Assembly (NCBI GenBank): GCA_964017235.1
Contig: OZ024936.1
Location: 18,638,496-18,702,495, forward strand
DNA length: 64,000 nt
Direction: 5' to 3'
Source of the DNA: Sabellastarte sp. h YS-2021
Taxonomy: Eukaryota > Annelida > Polychaeta > Sabellida > Sabellidae
The notes beneath the pieces are model-generated. The model was not told where the DNA came from and made no database searches. It worked only from the letters and a program-made list of their open reading frames with translations. Both the position numbers and the translations under genes were made by a program. Shown here in pieces: positions 1 through 11,320 of the stretch (its first letter is position 1; each line of letters starts with the position of its first letter).

Positions 1-351
1 CTTAACAACTTGTTCATGTCCCTTAAATGTAGCCAGCCATAATGCTGATTGTCCATGTTTATCCTGAGTATTACAGTTAGCATGATGTTTTAGTAGCAGG
101 TCCACCACTTTACAATGGTTCTTGAGTGCTGCTACTAATAGTGCTGTCCATTGATCTTCCTTCTCCCTGACTTCAGTGTCTGCTCCATGTGACAGGAGTA
201 ACTCTACTACACTCAAACCATTGTACTTACTGGCTAAATACAAAGGTGTACAACCATCATCATCTGTACAGTTTATACTTATTCCTTTTTTCAGGCAGTC
301 CTTTACAACTGTTACATTAAACGTTAATACAGCTTTACATATATCCATCAT
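1..351 (-). CDS. Ankyrin-repeat protein, first exon, cut by window edge
   Basis: The minus strand is open from an ATG at 351 (a second, in-frame ATG follows at 348) to base 1 without a stop, so the gene continues beyond the window. The roughly 117 visible residues form four ankyrin repeats, with the consensus pieces GCTPLYLASKYNG, VVELLLSHGADTEV and ALLVAALKNHCKVVDLLLKH. They match the first exon of the large gene starting at 56075 nearly residue for residue, including the shared NCTDDDGCTPLY and GADTEVREKE blocks and the same start position. The two are therefore tandem paralogues in the same orientation. By homology it may carry downstream death and kinase domains, but these lie outside the window and cannot be checked. 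No signal peptide is visible; a cytoplasmic protein is expected. Confidence 0.85.
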   Translation of the reverse strand, partial: MMDICKAVLTFNVTVVKDCLKKGISINCTDDDGCTPLYLASKYNGLSVVELLLSHGADTEVREKEDQWTALLVAALKNHCKVVDLLLKHHANCNTQDKHGQSALWLATFKGHEQVVK

Positions 352-3300
352 TTATTCAGTATGTATCAAGCAATTTAACATTATTTTATGTGATACTAAA
401 ACTGTAAAGGTTACAATGATTTGACATAAATGTATCTGTTTTTAATGAGTAACAATGCAGAAACATACATTATGAATTGTAAATATAGTTATGAAATTCA
501 TGGGCATATATGAATTTGCCTCATGTGAAACATTTAAAAGACTTTAACAATCAAACATTTGAATACACAATTCTACCCACAAAATGTGTTATGCACAGTG
601 ATCAAAACATTGTAAAATTTATACCCGAGATATTGATCTAGGTATTGGTAGCCAAGTTATTCAGTATAGTCAATCTTTTTATTCAGTGCAAATAGATATT
701 CCCAGTATTATACAGCGAGGCTTTTATGGTCTTGACACATAAATCTTTATATGGGATTCCTGCATAACTGCAGTGTTTAAATCGTTAAACATAAAAACAA
801 ATCAAATCTGATCTGCCCCACTTCGACAGAAAATACATTTTATTTAGAAAGCATATCAAAACCTCAAATGTTGATATCCTCATGAAAATAATATTAAAAC
901 ACAAACTTAAGTTCCCCATGGAAAATTGATATTTTGTGCAGATCTTCAAATATGAAGAACTTATATAATGCCTTTAACACATTTTTTTATATTCATTAAA
1001 AGAAATTTATAAACACTGTTTCATGGACTTAAGGTCTACATTTGAAGAGGCTCAGTATTACAGCTTTTATAGGAATCAATGCTTTTTCAAAATGATTTGT
1101 TACGTGTTTCTGAGTGGAATGGCCTTGATAATGAGACAAGACAAGCAGGTGACTTCATCCCCTCAAAAATCATCACCTGATATTGGGTAAGTGGTGGAGG
1201 ATTACAGTGCCACAAAATGGTAAATCAATAGCATATTTGTCTATATACTTTAGCTTTAAAATCTCTATTATTATCATATTTCTCACATGTAAAGTTCTAC
1301 CAATTTATCTAAGTAACAATAACTGAATCACCACAAATTTTGCATTAAAATATATATAGAACTGGATGTGTTTTAGCTTCAAGAGATAAATTATAATATT
1401 TCAATCATTTTTGCTGAAATAGAAAATTAATTGTCTATTGTTTATTCAATAAATTTAAAGACAAAAATATAATTGGTGCTAATTAATACTGATAGTTATT
1501 TTAAATATTATTGCCTATAAGTATTAAACTGTGGGTTAGTCAAAACAGATACATAAGATAAGGTATTATTTTACCTTAGCTAATGTTTATTTATCATGAA
1601 ATAGAATACAAAGAGATCTTTTCTAGACAGGTGCCTCAGTGTAACTTACCGTAGAATTAAACAGGCATCCTGTCTGATATAATATATAACATTGGTGTGT
1701 TACCTAGTCTTTACTAGGCTCCAGTAACACATAATAAATAAATATAATATAATAAGGGCGACATATTAATTTAATCAGGACATATATGTCACGTGGTCTT
1801 TACCCTATTAAAATATAGAAATGCAAACACAAGAAAGTACAACATTCACATGATTTACCCGTTCACTTACACAAGAAAAAAAACATTTTATACTATATTA
1901 ATCTATGTTATTTACATTGATGTAAAAATGTTTGATGACGCTATATTTTTTTTAATTCATGTGAAAGTTCTGATGATTCCTCAGGATGGATTTATGCAGC
2001 TTTTAACACACTGAAGGTCCTCAGTTACCTAGTGATTTGTAAGTTTGACATCTTATCATAGATTGTTTCCCCTGTGGGGGTTTGAGTCTCAGAAGTGGCA
2101 AAGCTGAGGACCTGTCCTAATATGACACTGGCTGTTGAACAGGAAGTAAAACACTGACATTGACTTGAAACACACTGTATATGTCATATAATGACCGATA
2201 TTTGAGGAGATGGAGTCTTTGTCAAGATTTAGCACTGAAGACTCTCACTAAACATCACCAAGCTACCAGATTTCAATTTTATGGCTAGGTCACATATTTT
2301 TGAGCTGGGGTGGTGATCTAGAAAAAAATTTCTCTTCGTGTCTCATCCTTATGACTCCCCAAAGAGGCCTCATATATCAGTAGTAAACATTGCAGAAAGA
2401 GCCACTATATATATATATCCATCATACACACCTTTGTGGGAGGATTTTTAATCATTTTGAGAAGGCAGAACCAAACAAAATTTTCTATCTGAGCCGTGCC
2501 AAATAAGTCTTACCCACATGAGAATCACACCAAAGCCATCCTACCAAAACTTGTAGTGGGACCGTACCATTGAGCCCATTTTTTTGCAGCTCATAACCCC
2601 TACATGGAAAAGTGTGACCTTGGTGTTAGGTCAAAATCAAGATCCAAGCACCTGAACTATTTAGTTGGATAGGGAAGCGATTGTGATACCCATGATGTTA
2701 ATCTACCCCCTTTTGTGAAAGTAATTCTTGTCCAAGCCATTAAATTAGAGTTGTTCTAACTCTAAAATCAACGTGAAGTAGAATACTGTGTAAAAAGTTT
2801 GAAGTGCAGAGCACTATATATTTGTACAAATTCCTCCCACAAAGTTATAACCAAATTTGGTTGTTGATTCAAGTGAATAGTTCATCAGCAGTGAGTCTGG
2901 GCAAGGGTATAAATATTAACACCACCAAAAGTTTATTTATGACATACTTATGTATAAATTCATGATTATTGTGTGTGCAAGTACACATAACATAGGCCAG
3001 TGTAAGTGTTGACTTCTATTCATTGACAGAAAATGAATAACACTTGAAAAGTCAAAGGATCAAATGCATGACAGAGGTATGATTTCCTAAAGTTTATTTT
3101 TATCAAATATAGCCCTTCGCATAATAAAGTAAAAATAAAGCAAGTACAGTATAAAAACAAATAATGTGATGAAATACTTTGATTACTTGAATGATTCACT
3201 TATTTTTGTTAACTTTATATTTAGTTCTGTATCACAGGGAGTTGATGCATCAATATATAACAATGTAGCATACACCATTACTTGTAAAAGACAGAATTAT

Positions 3301-3560
3301 AAATAACTGCAATGGAAACTGCAGAATTCTTTCCATGATTATGTACAAAAACTTTTGATTATTGAACAGCTATTGTGGAAAGTGTTTCAAGAAACTAATG
3401 GGGCTGTTATTCTTGAATGGAGATCTCCATATAAGAGGCCATTCTTCAGGATATGCTTGAACTTTATATGATTACAAAATCTATATTTTCTTCACCCACA
3501 CCTGTCATTCTGTTACATCAAGAGGACCCTGTACAGACTACTGACTAAAATTTTATTGAC
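352..3560. other. Non-coding stretch upstream of the partial ankyrin gene
   Basis: AT-rich sequence with many stops in all frames and no recognisable protein. The first few hundred bases are the likely promoter and 5' leader of the ankyrin gene to the left. A short stretch at about 2055-2165 resembles a worn copy of the tRNA-related SINE seen elsewhere (tail like ATATGAC..GTTGAA..AAAACAC), but it is too diverged to be certain. Confidence 0.5.
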
Positions 3561-3580
3561 TGTGTATGTACCTCCTAGGT

Positions 3581-3823
3581 TTAAATCTGTCTCTCTTTGG
3601 TCAGTGATTGTGTGATATCTATGTCAGTTTTGGGGCGTGGCTTTGATGTGCAAACAACATCATCAGCTTCCTTCCCAAATAAAAGTTCCAAAAGTCTCTT
3701 TTCTCTGCCCTCTCTGCCTCCTGTCACAATTACTTTTCTTTTAGTAGAATTCGTGTTCATTAACATTGACTTATTTGTTTGCTCTACGTCAATGGAGTCA
3801 TTTGTGTTTGGATTGTTACGTTG
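3581..3823 (-). CDS. Short unrecognised open frame
   Basis: An 80-codon open stretch on the minus strand, from just after a stop at 3824-3826 to a stop at 3581-3583. An ATG lies inside it at 3766. The product is charged (KRKVIVTGGREGREKRLLE, then KPRPKTDIDITQSLTKERQ) and looks less random than its surroundings. I see no domain, no convincing splice acceptor before it and no partner exon nearby. It could be an exon of an unseen gene, a relic of a mobile element, or chance. No function is proposed. Confidence 0.2.
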   Translation of the reverse strand, partial: QRNNPNTNDSIDVEQTNKSMLMNTNSTKRKVIVTGGREGREKRLLELLFGKEADDVVCTSKPRPKTDIDITQSLTKERQI

Positions 3824-3829
3824 TTAAAG

Positions 3830-5800
3830 TCATTTTGGGGGGAAATTGAACAATAGACCCCCAATATTGCACAGTCAGTTAACAATAATGGTTCATAAAC
3901 CCCTGTTCTACCTTTCCCAAATAAATCAGGAATAGAAAACCTGAGCATTTACACATTTTATTTATGAATGTTTCTGGACTATATTTATGACAATCATGTG
4001 TGTTTAAGGGGTCATGTAAGCCAATTGGCTGCAATTGTTTGCAATATAATTTAATTAGTAAATCACAAAAGTCGCCATTCTACTTTTATTCATTTTCAGT
4101 TCTATTGTTATTTTGACAGGTTCAAATAGTTTCAGCATATTTTTAAACCATTGTTTATCAATCTTTGTCATTGAAGAGAGCTTCACTGTTCCATATCTAT
4201 ATTTGTTCTCATTAGCAAAGACATTAATTGTCGGATAATGTCTCCTTATTGTTCCTAAACATCACAGGACACCTTTGAATGAAGCAAATATGTCATACCT
4301 AATCACCTAAGACAAATTCAGAACATATTCTTTAACATTATAATAGCCTTTAGATCGTTGTTGGGTGTAGTTACAGGAAGTGATGAATTTGCTCTAGAAT
4401 GGCAACTGGTCAGAAATGGTAATTTCAGGGAAGTTCTGGACTGATCTGTGAGAGTAGAACATCCCCTTTAGCATCCACAACATATCTACCGCCCTTAAAT
4501 CAACAAAATGTCTGAGCTTTTGAGCTTAATATTTTATTGTATACATTGATTGTGGATTAAGTAAGTGAAATAATGATCTATTTTAAGATAATTAGGATCT
4601 GTATATACTACTTTTCTGTTTCCCTCTCTTTTTATACTGTTACTTGTGCTGTATGCCTAATAATGCATGAATATTTTTCATTAGAGTATGCACTGACGCA
4701 AGACCAAGTTATGATATAACTATTATAAGGTAGCAGTCTATGTTAAATGTAAAATAAAAAATGTAGTGTATATATTAGTCATTTATGCTGAAGTATATTA
4801 CTGGTGAAAGTATTTTACAGACTTCACAGTGCCTGACACATGGATACATAACCCATAAGTAGGCACTAAAGCTTTTGCTTAGGCTATGATGCTCTCATAA
4901 AACACTGCTGTTTATTCAATTATTTATTTATCTTATTTAAGATAAATTCAAGGTCAATGAAGATACAAATATTCACATGGGGAATATAAAGGTTGTAATG
5001 AATCATTGAAATATATAGCATATCTTATTAATTTAACCTTTCCTGTAATTAAACTGTATGCAATAGCAGTGGGGGTGTCATTAAGAGACCTGAATTGAGT
5101 TTAAGTCAAGGCCAATGTTATGAAGTTCCGAGTTGAGGGTCATATTCACAAAAGGAATTAGCGAAAGATGAACCAAAATCGGGTTAAAAACTTACTTACC
5201 AAGGGTTCTAGGCATCTAACCCTCTCGAGTTATTTTTAAAACATAATTTTGCACATACAAATTACTCACACTCGCAGGACAATAAACATGCCAGGCCCCT
5301 ACCCCCCTAGAGACACACCAGAATGCGGATATATGATTTATTGAATATACATGATATATGTGACTACTAATTATTTACAGTCCATTTGTTAACATGCAAA
5401 GCAATTACATTCATAAGTATGATGTTAAATTACACTACAAATCACATAACAAAAGCACACAATGAATTACAATACACTTGAGTAGTAACTCAGACAGGTC
5501 ACCTGCCAGTTTACATACCACCAAATTAAACCCAATTTAGACTAAGCCAAAAGTCAAAATAAACAACCGCAGGACCCGACTTAAAAGTTAGCAGTGAAAC
5601 CCCAGATTACTAATTAACCCTATTGAGAATGCAAACCAGTGAAACTAATGTGGCCAAGAAGGACCAAGGGCCCGCTGAAATAAGAGAATAAACCAATGAG
5701 TGCATAATACCCTTCAGTACAAAGCAAACTCAATTTTAACTTCACAATGTGGAACCAATTTTGGTGATGATAATACTGAATGAGAACATTATCAAAACCC
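3830..5800. other. Non-coding stretch, no gene seen
   Basis: AT-rich DNA with short interrupted frames only. The part from about 5160 to 5800 is less AT-rich and adjoins the DIRS recombinase. It may hold the 3' terminal region of that element, but I could not find its terminal repeats. Confidence 0.45.
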
Positions 5801-5825
5801 CAAACCGTAGGGGTAGGACTAAGCA

Positions 5826-6715
5826 TTAGCCAGTACATCTGCAAAGGAATTAGCAATCCCTTCACCATATGACTGGTCCTGCTGGATGTAAGTCCAAACA
5901 CAGTCCGACGTCCAGGAGCCATGCCTCTTAATGTGTGGGATGGTAATGTGTGCATTGTAAGCAAGGGTGGCTCCTGAACATCGGAATGTGTGGAGTGGTG
6001 AGGTGAAAAACCCATTTTTACGTTTAGCCTAGATAGACATTTTCTGATCTTTCAGTCATTTAGTACTAACCATCCTTGGGAATTTTGTACCTGAAACAAT
6101 GGTTGCTAGCCAACTGGCTTGTACATATTTATGACGAGTTTTAAGGCCGTGTAAGGGCAGAGGAGAGAGGAAACAAGCTTAGGAAGAGTCAGAACCTGGA
6201 CTCTATCCCTGGTCTGAAGTGTCTTAGACCATTTAATGTTGATTTTTACCTAAGTTAAAGTCAAGGAAATATCTTGAGCCGTGAGATGCCTAGAAGGATC
6301 AAACAATGCAATTGAATGGGGGTTATATTTGAAAGACATAAAAAGCCAAAAAGGCCACTAAGAAGACGGCATTATACACAGGGCCCATAACTATTTCCTC
6401 ACATAAACTTGTGAGAAGCTTCAGAATCTCAGTGGTAATAATGCTACCCTTAAGGGCCTGTTAATCTTCAAGGATTAAATAAATTGCCTTATTCTCTGAT
6501 CTGACAACACCTCATAATTCAAGTTATATAGGACAAACTTGGCTTTAATTACAGATAAGTGATTTTGTACCATGCTGATGGAGACGTTACTACCTACCAA
6601 GAACTCCATATCACATAAAATGTGAGAAACCTCTACATGAAACACACTGAATTTCATACAAACACAAAATGCCAAGAATATCCTGAAGTAGGCATCGTAG
6701 GAACTCTGTATCTTG
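5826..6715 (-). pseudogene. DIRS tyrosine recombinase relic
   Basis: Several minus-strand frames joined by frameshifts resemble the DIRS tyrosine recombinase. The C-terminal piece is clearest, between about 6000 and 5826. It keeps the HTFR box (His-x-x-Arg) followed by SGATLAYNA, then HIKRHGSW and the nucleophile context VWTYI, and ends at a TAG. The N-terminal core-binding part lies at about 6715-6475 (NHLSVIKAKFVLYNLNYEVL). DIRS recombinases are usually 350-450 residues, so most of the enzyme is represented, but broken. Confidence 0.75.
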
Positions 6716-6849
6716 GGTCTTTAAGTCACTCGGATGCGACCCAATGCCAAATCAGACAAATTCTAAAGTTCTGGAGCCCGTGAAAGTACAGCAAAAGTTT
6801 TATCAGATCACATCTCAGTGTCTATAAGTAACACGTTATGTGAAACCTG

Positions 6850-7240
6850 CAACCAGACTGGGCATTCAACTAACATAGCCAATTTATGATAATTTTCTGG
6901 GGAAGAATCCCACCTACAAAGGAGGTCTGCTGTTTGATTTTTGTTGCCTGGAACATGTACATATTTAACATCAATATCCATTAGTGCAGCTCCGAACCTG
7001 ATATTGTGAGCACAAGCCTCTCAAAAGGGTCATAAGTACGACCAGAATTCAAGACCTTGACCACTGAATCATTGTCACATTTAATTAACAGTTTTGTCAT
7101 GGTCCAATGAGGTGCAAAGGCTCTAATGGCGAGCAATATGTTCAACATTTCCAAGTGCACTGTGTTGAGATTACCGTAACCTCTGTCAATTTTGAGACGA
7201 TATCCAGCTGGATAGTATGTCAGGCTACTGTATGATTATA
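6850..7240 (-). pseudogene. DIRS RNase H relic
   Basis: The minus strand encodes fragments typical of DIRS RNase H: VHLEMLNILLA, LLIKCDNDSVVKVLNSGRT and a final YVHVPGNKNQ-like piece before a TADLL-like end. They are broken by frameshifts. It sits between the LINE insertion and the recombinase, as expected for DIRS gene order. Confidence 0.7.
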
Positions 7241-7249
7241 TATGGAGGT

Positions 7250-8214
7250 ACCATTGTAGATTCTAATTCTAATTCTAATAGTACTTCTATAGCGCTTAAT
7301 CTCTATCTAATGACAGACTCTAAGACGCAGAAAGCCAAAATCAGAGATCGTAATCGTTAAATCAGGGACATTGCAGGGGTCGACACCACGGAGAGACAAA
7401 ATGAAAAACTAGGGATAATCTGGGGTGGGTAAGCTTTTTCAAAGAGGTAAGTTTTCAACTTTTTTCTGAATGAGGAGAGAGATTTAGCTGAGCGTACATC
7501 ATCAGGAAGATCATTCCAAATCCTTGGGGCATCGTATGCAAAGCTAAGGCCAAAATGCTTTTTAGACTTATATATTGAAGCACAATGTGGGACCTCAAGC
7601 AGCACACCATCAGATTGACTTCTGCGTGTTCTATACACACTATGCCTGGGTTTAAGGAAAGGTTCAAAGTATTTTGGATGGCCACTATGTAGAAACTTGT
7701 ACACCAACAGGGCTGTCTTGAAGACAGAGCGATGCAAGACAGGCAGCCAATGAAGACTCTTTCTTACAGGAGTGATATGTAAGTATTTGGTGGTATTAGC
7801 CACAATTCTTGCAAGACTGTTCTGAACACATTGGAGCCTCCGAATGTCTAGAGCAGAGAGACCTCTGAACAAGGAATTACAGTAGTCAAGACGACTTCCC
7901 ACCAAGGCATTTGCAGCTAAAAGAGCAGCTTCACGTGTAAGATATCCTCGGAGTCGCTTTAAATCCCTGATATGAACAAAACTAGCCTTACAGGTATTCC
8001 TGACATGGCAAGAGAAGGAAAAATCAGAATCAAACCAGACACCTAAGTTCTTAATTGCATCAACAGGTGAAAGGAGGTTGCCAAGTATATTAACTGGGAA
8101 AAATTTCCTGAGTTTTGTGCGGACATTTCTTGAGCCAAACAGAATAAATTCTGTCTTGTCTGGATTTAGTTTAAGCTTATTTGCAGAAAGCCACTTTCTG
8201 ACATCATCCAAGAT
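7250..8214 (-). mobile_element. L2/CR1-like LINE, 5'-truncated, inside the DIRS element
   Basis: A 284-codon frame (8211-7357) is the C-terminal part of a non-LTR reverse transcriptase. It has NKLKLNPDKTEFILFGS, then NLGVWFDSDFSF, LLAANALVGSRLDYCNSLFR, the LHWLPV block and a DLPDDVRSAKSLSSFRKKLK end. The catalytic palm is absent because the copy is 5' truncated, as is usual for LINEs. The 3' end on the minus strand passes through AGATTAAGCGCTAT and finishes in a short-unit repeat (TTAGAA on the minus strand, plus-strand bases about 7259-7280), typical of L2/CR1 families. The open frame has no stop, so the insertion is fairly young. DIRS sequence resumes on both sides. Confidence 0.85.
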
Positions 8215-8980
8215 GGTTAGAAATTTGTTAAACCATTCAAGGTCACACCTAAATTCAGCAGTGAGAGTGATGCATTTTTCAAGATAATTGTCCCTGAATA
8301 GTTAAAGCATGCGGTTTAAAAATAACCTAGCTGGACGAACACATATGAGGACGTACAATAATTGGCCTAGTAGCGACTGTAATTGCCTTTTAGAACAAGA
8401 CTTTCTGCCAGACCATTCTTGAACTGTATTACATATTTCTTGTAGTTTTTCAGGTGGAATCGAAATAGTAGCCGTTTCAGTATCAACAAGGACTCCAAGA
8501 CAGGTGACTATTGTGCCAGGGGGACCAACTTCTTTTGGCATATGTTAAGACCCAATTTTTGAAGGATGTTATACATCCTTTTCTCTGAAAATTTTTGCTG
8601 CCGTGTCTGCTCCCAAAGGGCAGACATGTATCAATGAAGGCTTTTTGCCAGTATAAACCCAGTAAATCATAGTCCTAGGGGTCTATTTTAAGGTGTTGAT
8701 AGGCCCTATATATCGATCTCGTATACGTGTGACCTTTTCCTAAACAACAGACCTCATAAGTAATATCATCTATATTGGGAAAACTTTGTAAGAAACAAGT
8801 GCCTAAATAAACATTCTTGTCAACGCCATCATGGAATGAGTTATCATGAAGCCATGAGAGGTCCACTATCACCGTTCTGTTCACAGAATTTGGTTTATGA
8901 CGCATCATAAATGGGGTAAAATGACTCCTAGGTATGGGACATTTGTCAAATTGGGCCAATTATTGCACCATGTCGAATTT
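8215..8980 (-). pseudogene. DIRS reverse transcriptase relic, catalytic box deleted
   Basis: The minus strand gives PIPRSHFTPFMMRHKPNSVN, VIVDLSWLHDNSFHDGVDKN and HLKIDP (8959-8675), which are fingers and palm of DIRS-type reverse transcriptase. After frameshifts it continues with CLGVLVDTETATISIPPEKL and KRQLQSLLGQLLYV (8541-8302), the connection to RNase H. Between these, about 8575-8590, the reading jumps from the FQRKG region to the LGLN region. The stretch that should contain YxDD is missing. The copy cannot encode an active polymerase. Confidence 0.75.
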
Positions 8981-9780
8981 CTTCATCTAGGTACGCAACA
9001 ACGTCACTGGGGAAGTCAACAGCAGAAGTGTGATTTTTGAATTCAGAGTACAGGGGGCAATTCCTGTCAAAGTCCAACAGAAAACCGTATTGTATTAGCA
9101 AAAGTAACTGTTGATTCCACTAGTCAGAAAGTGACGCCTTCCATTCCTTAACATTAACCTGTGATACCACTGGGGTGCGTCTGCCCATGTAATTTGGGAA
9201 TTTCCGGAAGTTTTGACATGGAAATGTTGTTCAATTGGGCAACTGATTTCTTGTCCACTGAGGACAGAGTCCGGCATTATCAGACCCGACAATGGAACAA
9301 ATCCAAAGTTATACTTTGATTGTGATTTCCATAAACTAAAACCTTCACATAGTCTACCATCAGGTTGTGTAAAATTTTGAGCACAATTTTTGTGCAATAC
9401 TGTATTCACTTATTTGTCATTTGAAATACTGAGGTCCATAAATAGGGACACAGTCTGTTTGCCACAACCTATCATTATTCACTGTTTTCAACGCAAGGAT
9501 ATCAAAGCACTTTGTCTCGTCAATATCAAGGCTTTTTTTTTCTGTCAGTGCAATGTTGTGTGTGATTTGTTGTGTATCAGTGTGTTCTTGACCAACATTT
9601 AATTGGTTTTCTTGTATGTGGTCATTTAAGCAAGATTTGTCAACAATACAACCCTCAAGTGCAAAGGGTTCAACCGATTCACTATTTATAATATAATTTT
9701 GACCCATTAAACTTGTTTACTTTCTACCTCACAGATGACACCTTCAGAATTGACCTCAAGTACCCCAGTACTGTTAGGAG
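8981..9780 (-). pseudogene. DIRS region between ORF1 and reverse transcriptase
   Basis: Frames at 9409-9095 and 9707-9417 on the minus strand. The piece with NFGFVPLSGLIMPDS and ISCPIEQHFHVK resembles the segment that precedes the polymerase in DIRS elements. The more upstream piece is acidic and unrecognised. Frames are broken. Confidence 0.5.
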
Positions 9781-11320
9781 GCACATTACCAAGAGGATTG
9801 CCACCCCCAAGGGTACTTTTCAGTTCGTTTCCAACATCTACATTTTACCTCTGCTTTAGAGACAGATACTTTGGTACTTTTTTGCCGAGATACAAGTGCT
9901 TTAATCGTAGTAGGGTTGCATTTTGAATTGTAAAAGTATCTGGAAGGGTAGGACCTAACCCGACCCCTGTACACAAAACGACTATAATCATCACATTCAT
10001 TAGAGAATTTTTTACAGCCATCAATTGTGTGTGCTGATTGTACAAGCTCATCACTATCATAAATACCACTGCTGCTCAGAGTACTATTTACTTCTAATTC
10101 TGCGCAGCTACCTGCCCGTTTTTTATGTTGCGATTTTTTGGCAGATCTACAATCACATTCTGGGTGACTTAAGATTTTTCCATAATTCAAACAGTTTGCA
10201 CATATATGCTTCTGAAGCTTGCCAAAACTTTCATGGTCCTTATTAAATGTGCAGGTGTTTGTCTGATATTGCTTGCAAAACCACGGCTCTTTAGTTTCAA
10301 AGATGATTTTGCCCAATTTTGTTTCGAATATGAATGTTATGAGCATGTGCCCGCCTAATCTGGTCTATTTTGTCGGTGTTCCCCAACCGCTGGATGTCCC
10401 TTTCCTTGTCACACAAAAGTACAGCATGAGCTGACTGGGCACTAGACCAGGAAAAAACAGTGGCATCCTCCATGAGGTCACCGAGGTATCTGACCATACA
10501 TTCCCGAATATCTTCATTTTCTTCTTCCAAAATAGTGCTACTAAACCCCTGAACAAACTGGGTAAGGGACATTTGATCAAAGGTGATTCTCTGTCAACTA
10601 GGACCCCCCAAAATTGCTTCATGGGGCCAAGAAATTTTCTCTTTGACCACCACATCAACTACACCACCCCTTTTCGACTTTAACGTGTTATTACATTTCA
10701 TTGCTGAACTTTTGTCCAAATCAACCAATACTTGTTAACCCTAGTTTGAATTTTTTACGCTTTTTCAGCTGTGATATAGATGTTATACTTTATTCTTCAG
10801 AGGACGACACAGAACATGCAAAGTTTTTTGCCAAACTTTTTGGAACCAGAAATTTTACTCAGCTTTTTAATGTCCTTTTTCTTGCAGGGAGTCACCTTTG
10901 AATGTTCCACCATACTCTTGACTTTGTCCAACCTCGTATTGACCTTTTTCAGCTCTGCCAGTATGAGGGTCTGGACGTCAGGTGAGCTACTGTCTGTTAG
11001 GTGTCAAGGTCTTCCTCTGACGACGCCTCTGATGACATGGATGTTTCTTGATTACTGAGCATCTTCTTCATAACCGTCTTCTTAGAAGTTGACATATTGT
11101 TGAAATAGGTCACATCACTGCCTGAGTCTTCAGAATATGACGCTCCCATTGACTCAATCAGCCACTGCACTGGAGACTTTTTAACCATCTGGATCTGCTT
11201 CTTAGATTGTAATGTACCAAAGGCCTTAGCAGACTTACTGTCGATTTTCACATCAGTGGTATGAGTTTTGTGAAATGTGGGCAAAGGCAACGACACCTTT
11301 GTGGGTTTCGGGGTCAAATT
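9781..11320 (-). pseudogene. DIRS ORF1 (Gag-like) relic
   Basis: Minus-strand fragments in different frames. At 11317-10997 there is a Ser/Lys-rich N-terminal part with SPVQWLIESMG. At 10658-10297 there is a helical part (EENEDIRECMVRYLGDLMED). At 10346-9786 there is a Cys/His cluster, FCKQYQTNTCTFNKDH followed by ICANCLNYG, which matches the zinc-finger region found in DIRS ORF1. This protein is thought to package element RNA. At least two frameshifts separate the parts. Confidence 0.6.

Larger units (their letters stand above)
5820..11320 (-). mobile_element. DIRS-like tyrosine-recombinase retrotransposon, decayed and interrupted
   Basis: Read on the minus strand, the order is an ORF1/Gag-like region with a Cys/His cluster, a reverse transcriptase, RNase H and a tyrosine recombinase. 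That order defines the DIRS superfamily, which integrates by recombinase rather than DDE integrase. Every part carries frameshifts and stops, so it is a dead copy. An L2/CR1-like LINE (about 7250-8214) is inserted between the reverse transcriptase and RNase H parts. The polymerase part has lost the segment that should hold the catalytic YxDD motif. DIRS termini (inverted or split direct repeats) were not located, so the ends given are those of the recognisable coding parts only. Confidence 0.8.
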
